Shown here piece by piece: positions 17,508 to 24,474 of a stretch of 25,841 nucleotides of DNA; the stretch's first letter is position 1; every line of letters starts with the position of its first letter. The notes beneath the pieces are model-generated. The model saw only the letters and a list, made by a program, of their open reading frames with translations, did not search any database and had not been told where the DNA came from. A program made the position numbers and the translations under genes. The stretch covers positions 1-25,841 of the forward strand of contig CABTYW010000025.1 of NCBI GenBank assembly GCA_902489135.1, read 5' to 3'. This stretch comes from an uncultured Synergistaceae bacterium. GTDB lineage: Bacteria; Synergistota; Synergistia; Synergistales; Dethiosulfovibrionaceae.

Positions 17508-17541
17508 AAGCCGCCCTAATACTGGGCGGCTTCTCGTTTAG
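17508..17541. repeat. Direct repeat copy 1 containing a 9-bp hairpin
   Basis: AAGCCGCCC (17508-17516) pairs with GGGCGGCTT (17524-17532) around a seven-base loop; the adjoining TCTCGTTT extends the repeat. It overlaps the last codons and stop of the 63-residue ORF and precedes the ribosome site of the DUF4231-like gene. A near-identical segment occurs at 17897-17927. The T run is too short for a convincing terminator. Confidence 0.75.
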
Positions 17542-17707
17542 CTTCGGGGTGGTGTTTGTAGTAAACGGCATCAAAGCTATGATGCCAACGTCTGTCATCG
17601 GGCGTAAGCTTAATGATTTTCCCATTGTCGAATATCTCTTGCTCGCCCGTTTTAGGATCGCCAGTCCAGAAATAGGTATCCGAAGCCCAGCGCTCATAAA
17701 TCGACAT
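17516..17707 (-). CDS. Small hypothetical protein, 63 aa
   Basis: A hydrophilic 63-residue ORF (MSIYERWASDTYFWTGDPKT... ending AKREAAQY) rich in aromatic and charged residues, without membrane segments. An AGGTGG site precedes the ATG, as for the tape measure start. Its last codons lie within a direct repeat hairpin, so its C-terminus may have been replaced by the repeat. It lies between the DUF4926-like gene and the DUF4231-like gene. I do not recognise a family. Confidence 0.5.
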   Translation of the reverse strand: MSIYERWASDTYFWTGDPKTGEQEIFDNGKIIKLTPDDRRWHHSFDAVYYKHHPEAKREAAQY

Positions 17708-17719
17708 TATAGCCACCAC

Positions 17720-17836
17720 CTAATGAGTATCTTCTTGCTTGTATTTTACCACAATAATCAATGTTTTTGATGGGGATTTTTTATCACGTCTGATTTTATC
17801 TTTCCTGATAACCTCAAATACAGCGTTTTTGTTCAT
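17720..17836 (-). CDS. Possible small protein, 38 aa
   Basis: An ORF reading MNKNAVFEVIRKDKIRRDKK and then PSKTLIIVVKYKQEDTH, basic and lysine-rich. Its ATG overlaps the stop of a short upstream frame, but there is no clear ribosome site. Its AT-rich composition and lack of a known family make it uncertain. It ends 13 bases before the 63-residue ORF. Confidence 0.25.
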   Translation of the reverse strand: MNKNAVFEVIRKDKIRRDKKSPSKTLIIVVKYKQEDTH

Positions 17837-17895
17837 TAGTACTTCGCATTCTTGTGGAGCATTTGAAGCACCACGTACCGAAGCTCCATAAGGAA

Positions 17896-17927
17896 GGCCG
17901 CCCTAATCTGGGCGGCTTCTCGTTTGC
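17896..17927. repeat. Direct repeat copy 2 containing a 7-bp hairpin
   Basis: GCCGCCC (17897-17903) pairs with GGGCGGC (17910-17916); the segment including the TTCTCGTTT flank matches the copy at 17508-17541 with only one or two differences. It lies just after the stop of the DUF4926-like gene. Confidence 0.75.
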
Positions 17928-18094
17928 TATTCAAGTCGTTGCAAGATTTTTTCAATGTCCTTTTCTTCGACTGTTGGCCATAAAGACATATCATCATCTG
18001 TTTCCACCAGAAAGAGCTTAGAATCGTGAGAATCCACGATCGTTCCTTCCCGTCCATCTTTCAAACGCACAAAATCAAGTTCGCGAATTTCCAC
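17927..18094 (-). CDS. DUF4926-like small protein, candidate immunity partner
   Basis: A 55-residue acidic protein starting at a GTG (18094): VEIRELDFVRLKDGREGTIV, then DSHDSKLFLVETDDD and a C-terminal TVEEKDIEKIL. The LDxVRLKDGREGTIV core and TVxxxDIEKIL end fit the DUF4926 pattern, a small beta-rich fold. AAGGAGG lies nine bases before the GTG, and the gene overlaps the end of the upstream MuF-like toxin gene by 20 bases, so the two are translationally linked. A tiny acidic protein encoded in overlap with a C-terminal toxin domain is the expected position of an immunity protein. That role is inference. Confidence 0.68.
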   Translation of the reverse strand: MEIRELDFVRLKDGREGTIVDSHDSKLFLVETDDDMSLWPTVEEKDIEKILQRLE

Positions 18095-18590
18095 GCTTCT
18101 TCGCCTCCTTGTCGGTTACATGTATTGTTATCATTTTGACTTCGTTCTTAGAAGGCTTGTAGATCCAGCCGATCAACACATTCGCTTTTTTACCAGACGG
18201 CCCTTTTATTTTTACTATCGTCTGATAAAGATCGCCATATTGATTGCGTCCTCTCAATTCCGGCTCATGGTCTGGCACGGCATCACGAATCTCGAAAATC
18301 AAGTCTTCGTAGTTGGCTAGATTATAGCCCAGCGCTTTTTCAAAAGCAATCGCTTTGTCCCTGCCACGCTCGCTGCTCATGTTAAGTGCGTATTTAGTCA
18401 GCTTTTCTTCCGGGATTACCAACCGCTCCGAATCACTCAACAAATCTTCAGGGCTTTCAGGAATAAATAAACTCGACGCATGCCGGCAGTTTGGGTGGAA
18501 CAGACCTGCGCCCTCAGCCTCCGCCAGCGTCGGACAGCCTGGCGTCTGCCCCGTCAGGCTCAGGACTTTGCCGTTCCGCGGCGCGCACAT
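18075..18590 (-). CDS. Phage MuF-like minor head protein fragment with C-terminal DUF6883-like toxin domain
   Basis: The frame carries the end of a phage minor head protein (CEMCAPRNGKVLSL, then AEGAGLFHPNCRHASS, the usual Cys-His pattern), followed by LVIPEEKLTKYALN, KAIAFEKALGYNL, YGDLYQTIVKIKGPSGKKAN and VLIGWIYKPSKN, which fit DUF6883, a domain found at toxin C-termini. The ATG at 18590 is inside the CxxC motif and has no ribosome site. The frame is open upstream to 18779 (235 codons), where a TAG and the tRNA operon terminator occur, so the N-terminus, including the capsid part, is missing. Phage MuF proteins with variable C-terminal toxins are an established polymorphic toxin class; activity here is unknown. 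Confidence 0.72.
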   Translation of the reverse strand: MCAPRNGKVLSLTGQTPGCPTLAEAEGAGLFHPNCRHASSLFIPESPEDLLSDSERLVIPEEKLTKYALNMSSERGRDKAIAFEKALGYNLANYEDLIFEIRDAVPDHEPELRGRNQYGDLYQTIVKIKGPSGKKANVLIGWIYKPSKNEVKMITIHVTDKEAKKRGNSRT

Positions 18591-18765
18591 CTCGCAGGTT
18601 TGCGTATGGTAGATCAGGTCTTCGCCGTGCGCCCGACATTTTTTCGAAGTACGGGATATCTTGCCCGTATCGCTGCCGCGCTCTTCGTTTTTCCGTTCTG
18701 TTCCGTTCCGTGCGCCGAAGCGTTTTTGCCAAAAGTCCCATCGGTACAGCGGGAAAAGACATCGT

Positions 18766-18803
18766 ACAAAAAAATCCCGCTAAACATGGCGTTTAACGGG
18801 ATT
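18766..18803 (-). terminator. Intrinsic terminator of the tRNA operon
   Basis: AATCCCG plus TAAAC (18773-18785) pairs with GTTTA plus CGGGATT (18791-18803) with one mismatch, and the minus strand continues with seven T residues. It lies 22 bases beyond the CCA end of tRNA-Thr(GGT). The stem is also followed by T-rich sequence on the plus strand. Confidence 0.9.
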
Positions 18804-18825
18804 TAGGTAATTTTGACAAAAAAAA

Positions 18826-18901
18826 TGGAGCCGACTCCCAGATTCGGACTGGGGACCCCCTCCTTACCATGGAGGTGCTCTACCTACTGAGCTAAGTCGG
18901 C
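18826..18901 (-). tRNA. tRNA-Thr (anticodon GGT)
   Basis: A 76-base tRNA with acceptor stem GCCGACT/AGTCGGC, D-arm TAGCTCAGTAGGTAGAGC, anticodon loop ATGGTAA (anticodon at 18866-18868), T-arm with TCCGAAT and encoded CCA. It is the third and last gene of the tRNA operon. Confidence 0.96.
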
Positions 18902-18908
18902 TTCAAAA

Positions 18909-18994
18909 TGGTGGTAGCGGGTGGATTTGAACCACCGTAGGCTCTCGCCGTCAGATTTACAGTCTGATGCCATTGACCACTCGGCCACACTACC
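18909..18994 (-). tRNA. tRNA-Tyr (anticodon GTA)
   Basis: An 86-base class II tRNA with acceptor stem GGTAGTG/CGCTACC, a long variable arm, anticodon GTA (18958-18960) in the loop CTGTAAA, TTCAAAT in the T-loop and encoded ACCA. It is the middle gene of the operon, seven bases upstream of tRNA-Thr(GGT). Confidence 0.96.
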
Positions 18995-19021
18995 GTATGA
19001 GGCGCAGGGGCGTTGATGTAA

Positions 19022-19097
19022 TGGAGCCGGCGATCAGATTCGGACTGATGACCTGCTGATTACAAGTCAGCTGCTCTACCAACTGAGCTACGCCGGC
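19022..19097 (-). tRNA. tRNA-Thr (anticodon TGT)
   Basis: A 76-base tRNA with acceptor stem GCCGGCG/CGCCGGC, loop TTGTAA with anticodon TGT (19062-19064), T-loop TCCGAAT and encoded CCA. It is the first gene of the operon, about seven bases after the expected transcription start. Confidence 0.96.
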
Positions 19098-19110
19098 CTG
19101 ACAGGAAAAC

Positions 19111-19138
19111 ATTATAAAGGATTTTTTCTGCTTGTCAA
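19111..19138 (-). promoter_or_regulatory. Consensus promoter of the tRNA operon
   Basis: TTGACA (19133-19138), a 16-base spacer and TATAAT (19111-19116) on the minus strand match the sigma-70 consensus perfectly. Transcription would start near 19104, immediately before tRNA-Thr(TGT). Confidence 0.93.
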
Positions 19139-19224
19139 CGGTTAATTGTTTTTTTGCCTCTTTTTTTCAACGGTCATGGCAAAAAAGCGCTTTGAGGCGC
19201 CCGCTTCCTTGAAAAAGGAGCGTT

Positions 19225-19268
19225 CAAAAGTGCACCTGCCGTCGGTCTCTTTGGGGCCTCCGGCAGGT
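19225..19268 (-). terminator. Probable terminator after the TolC-family gene
   Basis: ACCTGCCG (19234-19241) pairs with CGGCAGGT (19261-19268), followed on the minus strand by GCACTTTTG. The T run is short, so efficiency is uncertain. Confidence 0.55.
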
Positions 19269-19272
19269 TCTT

Positions 19273-20733
19273 TCATTGGGCACGGGAGCTTTTTTCAGGC
19301 GCCGTCACCGGCGGTTCGGGCAGCGGCGCCGTTTGAGCGTCGGCCTTTGAAAATTCGGCGCTTCCTTTTTTTGAGGAAGGTTCCAGCATATACTGCTGAG
19401 ACAGTCCCAGGGCATAGTCAAGGTTGGCACGGCTGCTTTCGGTGTCGTAAACGGCATCCACCAGCTGGGTTCGGGCATTGGTCAGCGCCGTCCGCGCGTC
19501 AAGCACGTCAAGGTTGGTGCCTACGCTGGCTTTGTAGCGCATGAGCGCCATGCGGTAGTCTTCCTGTGCGCTGACTACCTGGCGGGCCGCCACGTCGATC
19601 CTCTGCCGCGCCGACTGGTAATTGAGCTGCGCCGACGAGACTTCCAGGGCAATCTGTTTTTTCAAATCCTCCATGTGGGCGCGAAGTTCCTGAGCTTTGG
19701 CCCGATACTCTCCGGCCCGGGCGGCGGATTTGCCTCCGTCGTAAAAATCCCATCTCAGAGCGGCGGAAACTTTCCAGGTATCCAGATCGTGGGGCCAAAA
19801 ATCCCGTCCCATGTTAAAGCCTTCGCCGGACAGGATGACTTTGGGAGCAGTGGCGGCACGGGATGCACGGGAGGCTGCGTCGGCAGCTTCTCTCATGAAG
19901 TCCAGGGCACGAAGCTCGGGGCGCCAGTCGTAAAGGCTGTTTTCGTCCCAAGCGGGAACGGGGCGGTCGGTGGCTTTCATTTCGGGCAGCGGCATGCTGA
20001 ATCGGTCGTGAAGGGAGATGCCTACGGCGCGCTCCAGCGCGCGCCAGCGCACGTCCACGGCGTTGCGCGCCGAAATGACGTTGAGTTCGCTGTTTGACAC
20101 TTCGACCTGAAGGCGAAGCACTTCGTCCCGGGCGACGACGCCGTACTTAAAGAAGTACTCCACCTGTGAAAGGTGTTCTTTGGAAAGGGTTCGGACTTCT
20201 TCGGCGACGGTAAGTTTGGCGCGGGCACGCTGGAGATCGTAATAGCACACGCGCACGCCGTTTTCTACGGCCTGTCCCGTGCGAACTTCCTGAGCTTTGA
20301 TGCCGCGCCAGGTCAGCTGTCTGGCGGCGATGACGTTCTCCACGGCGCCGCCGCTGAAGAGCAACCACCGGACGCCCAGTGCGGCGCGATAGGCTTCATC
20401 AAAGGAATTGATGGCAAAGCCTTTGGAGCTGACACGATTGCTTCCCCAAAGACCCTGTGTCTCCACGGGAATTCTGCCGTTCTCTCCCTGCCAGGCTCCG
20501 ACCAGTTCGGCATAGAGATGGGGCAGCTTGTCGGCACGGGCCTGACGGATCTGCTGTTTTGCCTGTTCTACCCGAAATTGGGCGGCGTTCAGGGAGGGGT
20601 TGTTCCTGTAGGCCAGCTGCAACGCTTTTTCGACGGTGAGCAGCGGAAGCGTCTTGGGGGGGCGGGCCGCGCCGCTTCCCATCGGCGCTGTCAGAACGAC
20701 TGTCAGCGCCAAAGCGATGATTTTTTTGCGCAT
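19273..20733 (-). CDS. TolC-family outer membrane efflux protein
   Basis: A 486-residue exported protein with a signal peptide (MRKKIIALALTVVLTAPMGS). It has the two repeated OEP halves: LTVEKALQLAYRNNPSLNAAQ opens the first, and YDWRPELRALDFMREAADAA and KVSAALRWDFYDGGKSAARA lie in the second. Long coiled-coil helices such as LDVLDARTALTNARTQLVDA form the periplasmic tunnel. It should be the outer membrane channel of a type I secretion or RND/MFP efflux system, but no inner-membrane or adaptor gene is nearby, so it may serve several pumps. GGAGG lies six bases before the ATG; a strong promoter is upstream. Confidence 0.92.
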   Translation of the reverse strand: MRKKIIALALTVVLTAPMGSGAARPPKTLPLLTVEKALQLAYRNNPSLNAAQFRVEQAKQQIRQARADKLPHLYAELVGAWQGENGRIPVETQGLWGSNRVSSKGFAINSFDEAYRAALGVRWLLFSGGAVENVIAARQLTWRGIKAQEVRTGQAVENGVRVCYYDLQRARAKLTVAEEVRTLSKEHLSQVEYFFKYGVVARDEVLRLQVEVSNSELNVISARNAVDVRWRALERAVGISLHDRFSMPLPEMKATDRPVPAWDENSLYDWRPELRALDFMREAADAASRASRAATAPKVILSGEGFNMGRDFWPHDLDTWKVSAALRWDFYDGGKSAARAGEYRAKAQELRAHMEDLKKQIALEVSSAQLNYQSARQRIDVAARQVVSAQEDYRMALMRYKASVGTNLDVLDARTALTNARTQLVDAVYDTESSRANLDYALGLSQQYMLEPSSKKGSAEFSKADAQTAPLPEPPVTAPEKSSRAQ

Positions 20734-20804
20734 GAAGTACCTCCGGGATCTTTTTCAAGGGGTTTGTGCATGGATGACTTGCCAATCCCCGTCATTTTTC
20801 AATT

Positions 20805-20833
20805 ATTATATCCGCATTTTTTCCGCCGGGCAA
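20805..20833 (-). promoter_or_regulatory. Promoter of the TolC-family gene
   Basis: TTGCCC (20828-20833), 17 bases, TATAAT (20805-20810) on the minus strand. The leader to the ATG at 20733 is about 65 bases. Confidence 0.72.
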
Positions 20834-20928
20834 TGGCAACGAGAAACGGCGGCAATTTCAGACAGCCGAAGGGCTTTAAACTTGAGCGCCCGGGGCCGCC
20901 AGCCGGCGCCGATGGGGGAGAACAACGA

Positions 20929-20968
20929 AGGTCCGGCTTCGGCGAACCGAGAAACCGGACCTCTTTTC
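20929..20968 (-). terminator. Probable hairpin terminator after the thioredoxin-like gene
   Basis: AGGTCCGG (20929-20936 read from plus) pairs with CCGGACCT (20955-20962), with an inner CGG/CCG helix. The following minus-strand sequence TCGTTGTTCTC is only moderately T-rich. It starts six bases after the stop codon at 20969. Confidence 0.5.
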
Positions 20969-21232
20969 TCACGGCTGAAGCGCCGCTTTGAAAACTTTCT
21001 CCACGTCGCTTTTCTCGGCGTGCCCTTCGTGGACTTTCACGCCGTCGACGAAAAATGTGGGTACGTAATAGTAATCGTATTTTTCGGCCACATCGGGCTG
21101 TTGGCGCTCGTCGATCATCCGGAAGGGGACCGATGCGTATTCGGGGTGTTCCGTTTTGAGTTCTTCGATGCATTTTTCGGCAAGCTTGCAGTGAGGACAG
21201 CCTTCAAACATAAACATGGTGATCTTCTTCAT
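20969..21232 (-). CDS. Thioredoxin/glutaredoxin-like protein with CPHC motif
   Basis: An 87-residue cytoplasmic redox protein. MFEGCPHCKLAEKCIEEL carries the CxxC active site, and YVPTFFVDGVKVHEG holds the cis-proline loop of the thioredoxin fold. The PHC variant is shared with DsbA-like and glutaredoxin-like small thioredoxins. The ATG at 21232 is chosen because GGAG lies nine bases upstream; the frame is open further back without a better start. It lies 29 bases after the M23 peptidase gene in the same direction and probably shares its transcript. Confidence 0.88.
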   Translation of the reverse strand: MKKITMFMFEGCPHCKLAEKCIEELKTEHPEYASVPFRMIDERQQPDVAEKYDYYYVPTFFVDGVKVHEGHAEKSDVEKVFKAALQP

Positions 21233-21261
21233 CGTTTCACGCTCCTGTGATATGGGGGTGA

Positions 21262-22212
21262 TTAAAACTCGTAGAGAGTTTCCACGTTTTCGGGAAGCCG
21301 CGAGGGCTCCAGCAAGGGCCTCGGATCCAGCCACGCTCCGCCGGAATAAATTCCCAGGTGAAGGTGCGGTCCCGTCACTCTGCCGCTGGCTCCCGAAAGG
21401 GCCAGCACTTCACCCGCTTTAACGTTCTGTCCCTCTTTTACGAGGATTTTCGATAGATGGAAGTAAACGCTGTAGACGCCTGAACCGTGGTACAGGTACA
21501 CGGCCCCGCCTGAAAAATAGTGGTTTCCCGTGAGCACGACGGTGCCGTCGGCGACGGCTTTGACCTTTGTCCCCACGGCGGCGCGAAGATCCAGTCCGGC
21601 GTGTCCCGACCGGGGAACGCCGTTGTACACGCGAAATCCTCCGAAAAGCGCCGTGGGAATGCCGCTCACGGGGCGAATAAAGTTCCGCGGCAAAGGCTTG
21701 CCGGCGCGGCGCAGCGACAGCGCCTTTTTCACGGCCCGCGCCTCCGAGGCGATGCGGTTGAGCTGTTTTTTCGGCGGCCGCGCCATGGCCGGGGCCACTT
21801 TCAGCACCTGCCGGGGATAGCTGTAACTCAGGGCTTTGATTTCCCGCCGGGCGAGAATGCGTCCCCTGCTGCCGCAGTTAAAAGTCACTGAAAGCGGAAA
21901 AGTCCGGCCCGCCAACGCGCTCTCGTTGGGAATGCCCAGAACTGTGCGCACCATGTTGTTCCGAGGCTTCAAGCCTATGGTTCGGTTGCGCCAGTTCACT
22001 TCGACGGATTGAATGTTCTCGTTGACGTACATCTCCAATATAAAGGGCTGTCCGACGGGACATTGTTCGGGAACGCGCAGTCTCATGCGGGCGGCTTCGG
22101 CATCTGTAGCCACCGCCGACAGCATGGCCGCGGCGGCGCAGATCTTTGCCGCTCCTTTGAAAAAACGTCTTAAAGAGCCTTCGATGCTTCTCGTTTTTTT
22201 TGAAAAAGCCAT
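21262..22212 (-). CDS. Exported M23-family metallopeptidase (LytM domain)
   Basis: A 316-residue exported protein. Signal peptide about 1-40 (KICAAAAMLSAVATDAEA); a beta-rich middle domain with no recognised family (about 41-140); then the M23 LytM domain. The zinc site looks intact: H204 and D208 in GHAGLDL, H252 in YFHLS, and H283xH285 in GPHLHLG, so peptidoglycan endopeptidase activity is plausible. The ATG is four bases after the stop of the acyl-CoA synthetase gene and has only a weak ribosome site, so translation is probably coupled. Confidence 0.92.
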   Translation of the reverse strand: MAFSKKTRSIEGSLRRFFKGAAKICAAAAMLSAVATDAEAARMRLRVPEQCPVGQPFILEMYVNENIQSVEVNWRNRTIGLKPRNNMVRTVLGIPNESALAGRTFPLSVTFNCGSRGRILARREIKALSYSYPRQVLKVAPAMARPPKKQLNRIASEARAVKKALSLRRAGKPLPRNFIRPVSGIPTALFGGFRVYNGVPRSGHAGLDLRAAVGTKVKAVADGTVVLTGNHYFSGGAVYLYHGSGVYSVYFHLSKILVKEGQNVKAGEVLALSGASGRVTGPHLHLGIYSGGAWLDPRPLLEPSRLPENVETLYEF

Positions 22213-22216
22213 CTCG

Positions 22217-23689
22217 CTATTTCAGCTCTCTGAGCTTGCGGCGAAGGATTTTGCCCGAGGGCGAGACGGGAAGCGCTTCAATAAAATCCACTTTACGCGG
22301 GATTTTGTAGTTGGCCAGTTTGCCCTTGCAGTACTCGATGATGTCGCGGTCGGTCACACGGGCTTCGGGCTTGAGGACGATAAAGGCCCGCGGAATTTCA
22401 CCGTTGACCAGATGATGCATGGACACCACAGCGGACTGCGCCACGGCGGGGTGCTCGTTGAGGATGCGCTCCACTTCCTGAGGATACACGTTAAATCCGC
22501 CGACGATGATAATGTCGCTCAGGCGGTCGAGAATGGTGATGTAGCCGTCTTTATCGTACTTCACCACGTCGCTGGTGTTATACCAGCCGTCGTCGGACAG
22601 ACGCTCGGCGGTCACCTGCGGCGCTTCGAAGTAGCCGTGGAAAACCGAAGGCCCTTTCAGCATCAGAACCCCCGGCGTATCAGGCGGCAGAGCGTTGCCC
22701 TTGGAATCGCAGACTTTCCACTGGTAGCCCGGCAAAATGGTGCCGACGGTGCCCAGTCTGCGGGACTGCTCCGTGAGGTTGACGGAAATGACGGGAGAGC
22801 ACTCGGTGGTGCCGTAGCCCTCGAGGATGGGATGGCCGAAGATCTCCATGCTGGCTTCGTCAAGCCTGGTGTTCAGACGGTCGCCTCCGGTGATCACGGC
22901 GCGTACGCTGTCGATATGAATGGGATTGTGCGCCGCAGAGCGCTTCAGGAACTCCAGCATGGCGGGCACAAGCCACAGAAGGGTGCATTTCGATGCCGCG
23001 ATGGTCTCCAGCACCCTCAGCGGCGGCATGAAGGTTTCGACGGCGGCGCACTTGCCTCCGCTGGCCTGAGGCAACAGCAGTCCCAGGGTGAAGCCGAAGG
23101 AATGAAAATTGGGCAGCGCCCAGAGATGGACGTCATCTTCCGTCATAGGGAAGGCTTCGATAATCGCTTCAAGGTTGCCGATAAAATTGCCGTGGGTGAG
23201 CGGAACGGCCTTGGGCATACCCGTCGTTCCCGAAGTGGTGAAGAAAACGGCGTAATCCTCCGACGTGGTTCGGCGCTCCACGCCGCGAAACTCGTCCAGA
23301 ATGCCGTCGGTATCGATTTGCGCAACGGGATAGCGCACCACCCCCGCAGCGGCCTTGAGATCGCCTCGATCGATGACGATCCCGAAGGGCTGCACCAGGT
23401 CAATGGTCGGCAGGAGGTTGTCAGTGCCGGCGCGCATGTTGAGCGGAATAAGCGTTCCCTTAAGGCTCCACACCGCCACGGCCAGTTCAACGAGAGCCGG
23501 ACAGTTGGGCATCAGCGTCATGAGACGCTGTCCGGGACGAAATCCCGATTTCACGAGGACTTGCCGGTCGCTCTCAATGCGTTCAAGCATTTCCGTGGAG
23601 GCGATCCAACGCCCTTGCCACCAGAAGTCTTTGCTTCCGCCGCGTTTTTTCAATTTTTCAATTAAGAATTCTTCAAGTCGTTCTGCCAT
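22217..23689 (-). CDS. AMP-forming acyl-CoA synthetase / ligase
   Basis: A 490-residue ANL-superfamily enzyme that activates a carboxylate as an acyl-adenylate and passes it to CoA or acyl carrier protein. Motifs in order: FFTTSGTTGMPKAVPL (phosphate loop), GYGTTECSPV (adenine binding), GWYNTSDV, the hinge DRLSDIIIVGGFNVYPQEVE, and the C-terminal lysine in PVSPSGKILRRKL. The sequence is closest in style to long-chain fatty acid ligases and to the synthetase half of Aas, so a fatty acid substrate is likely. First gene of an operon with the M23 peptidase and thioredoxin-like gene; the functional link is not obvious. Confidence 0.92.
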   Translation of the reverse strand: MAERLEEFLIEKLKKRGGSKDFWWQGRWIASTEMLERIESDRQVLVKSGFRPGQRLMTLMPNCPALVELAVAVWSLKGTLIPLNMRAGTDNLLPTIDLVQPFGIVIDRGDLKAAAGVVRYPVAQIDTDGILDEFRGVERRTTSEDYAVFFTTSGTTGMPKAVPLTHGNFIGNLEAIIEAFPMTEDDVHLWALPNFHSFGFTLGLLLPQASGGKCAAVETFMPPLRVLETIAASKCTLLWLVPAMLEFLKRSAAHNPIHIDSVRAVITGGDRLNTRLDEASMEIFGHPILEGYGTTECSPVISVNLTEQSRRLGTVGTILPGYQWKVCDSKGNALPPDTPGVLMLKGPSVFHGYFEAPQVTAERLSDDGWYNTSDVVKYDKDGYITILDRLSDIIIVGGFNVYPQEVERILNEHPAVAQSAVVSMHHLVNGEIPRAFIVLKPEARVTDRDIIEYCKGKLANYKIPRKVDFIEALPVSPSGKILRRKLRELK

Positions 23690-23761
23690 GGTTGTGTCGT
23701 CTCCCCAAAAAGCCCGACGAAACGCCGCGCGTTCCTCCCCCGGGCCATAATCTATTCTATT

Positions 23762-23790
23762 ATTTTACACTTTTGCGCGCCGTACATCAA
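23762..23790 (-). promoter_or_regulatory. Promoter of the acyl-CoA synthetase operon
   Basis: TTGATG (23785-23790), 17 bases, TAAAAT (23762-23767) on the minus strand, about 73 bases before the ATG. Confidence 0.55.
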
Positions 23791-23814
23791 ACGAGACGTT
23801 TCCGAAATGCGCCG

Positions 23815-24225
23815 TCAGCACTGATATTTCATGGGTACGAAGTCGGGCATCTCGCCGAAGCCCAGCTTTTCGTAAAAGGGCTTCGAGCCGGGAACGCCGA
23901 TCAGTCCGATCCAGTCGATCCCCGCGGAGCGGAGTTCTTCAACAAGGCGCCGGACAATTTTCTGCCCCCAGCCCTGCCCCCGGTAATCGGTGCGCACCAC
24001 AATATCCTGAATGTAGGCATCGCTGACGCCGTCTGAAAGAGCGCGCCCCATACCCACCAGTTCCCTGCCGTTGAAAAGCGCCACGAAGCGGAAAGATTTC
24101 TTCACCATGGCGGGAATGACATCCGGACTCCATCCTTCTTCCCACCAGCCGGCGTCCACGTAGAGATCATACACATCTTCCGTTCTGACTTCAGTCACCA
24201 CTTCAAGACGCAGTGAGCTTTCCAC
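23815..24225 (-). CDS. GNAT-family N-acetyltransferase
   Basis: A 136-residue acetyltransferase. IQDIVVRTDYRGQGWGQKIVRRL contains the RGQGWG acetyl-CoA pyrophosphate loop, and KPFYEKLGF is the usual C-terminal GNAT motif. The acceptor is unknown. An in-frame ATG at 24273 gives 152 residues, but it has no ribosome site and lies at the expected transcript end; the GTG at 24225 has GGAGG ten bases upstream, so 24225 is preferred. Confidence 0.88.
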   Translation of the reverse strand: MESSLRLEVVTEVRTEDVYDLYVDAGWWEEGWSPDVIPAMVKKSFRFVALFNGRELVGMGRALSDGVSDAYIQDIVVRTDYRGQGWGQKIVRRLVEELRSAGIDWIGLIGVPGSKPFYEKLGFGEMPDFVPMKYQC

Positions 24226-24275
24226 AGAAAAAACACCTCCGTTGTGCAGGTACAAATTGAATTCTGTCGACATCC

Positions 24276-24304
24276 ATAGTAACAGTCTGACAAAAAACGG
24301 GCAA
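24276..24304 (-). promoter_or_regulatory. Promoter of the GNAT gene
   Basis: TTGCCC (24299-24304), 17 bases, TACTAT (24276-24281) on the minus strand. Transcription would start near 24269, downstream of the ATG at 24273, which supports the GTG start. Confidence 0.5.
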
Positions 24305-24439
24305 GACGGGGACCGCTTTTTCGAGTTTATAAATCTTCTTTGATTTTTATCCCTCCGGCGAGGGCAAAAATGGCATCATTTTTTTCGGCGGCAGCATTTC
24401 GACGAAATTGAAAAAGTCGCGGCTAAAAAAGAATGACCG

Positions 24440-24467
24440 TTGAAGCCCTTTTCTTCCGTGCTATAAT
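24440..24467 (+). promoter_or_regulatory. Promoter of the cobalamin-controlled operon
   Basis: TTGAAG (24440-24445), 16 bases, TATAAT (24462-24467), preceded by TGC, an extended -10. Transcription would start near 24474, right before the riboswitch. Confidence 0.82.
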
Positions 24468-24474
24468 AAAAGAA

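Noticed and set aside
17508..17927. CRISPR array
   Set aside because: Only two copies of the repeat, nearly 390 bases apart and with coding sequence between them.
17836..18057. 73-codon minus-strand frame
   Set aside because: It overlaps the better supported DUF4926-like gene in another frame and contains the direct repeat; no ribosome site.
15289..19100. Phage attachment site duplicated from a tRNA end
   Set aside because: I looked for a second copy of the tRNA-Thr 3' ends near 15289-15400 and found none; no integrase gene is present.
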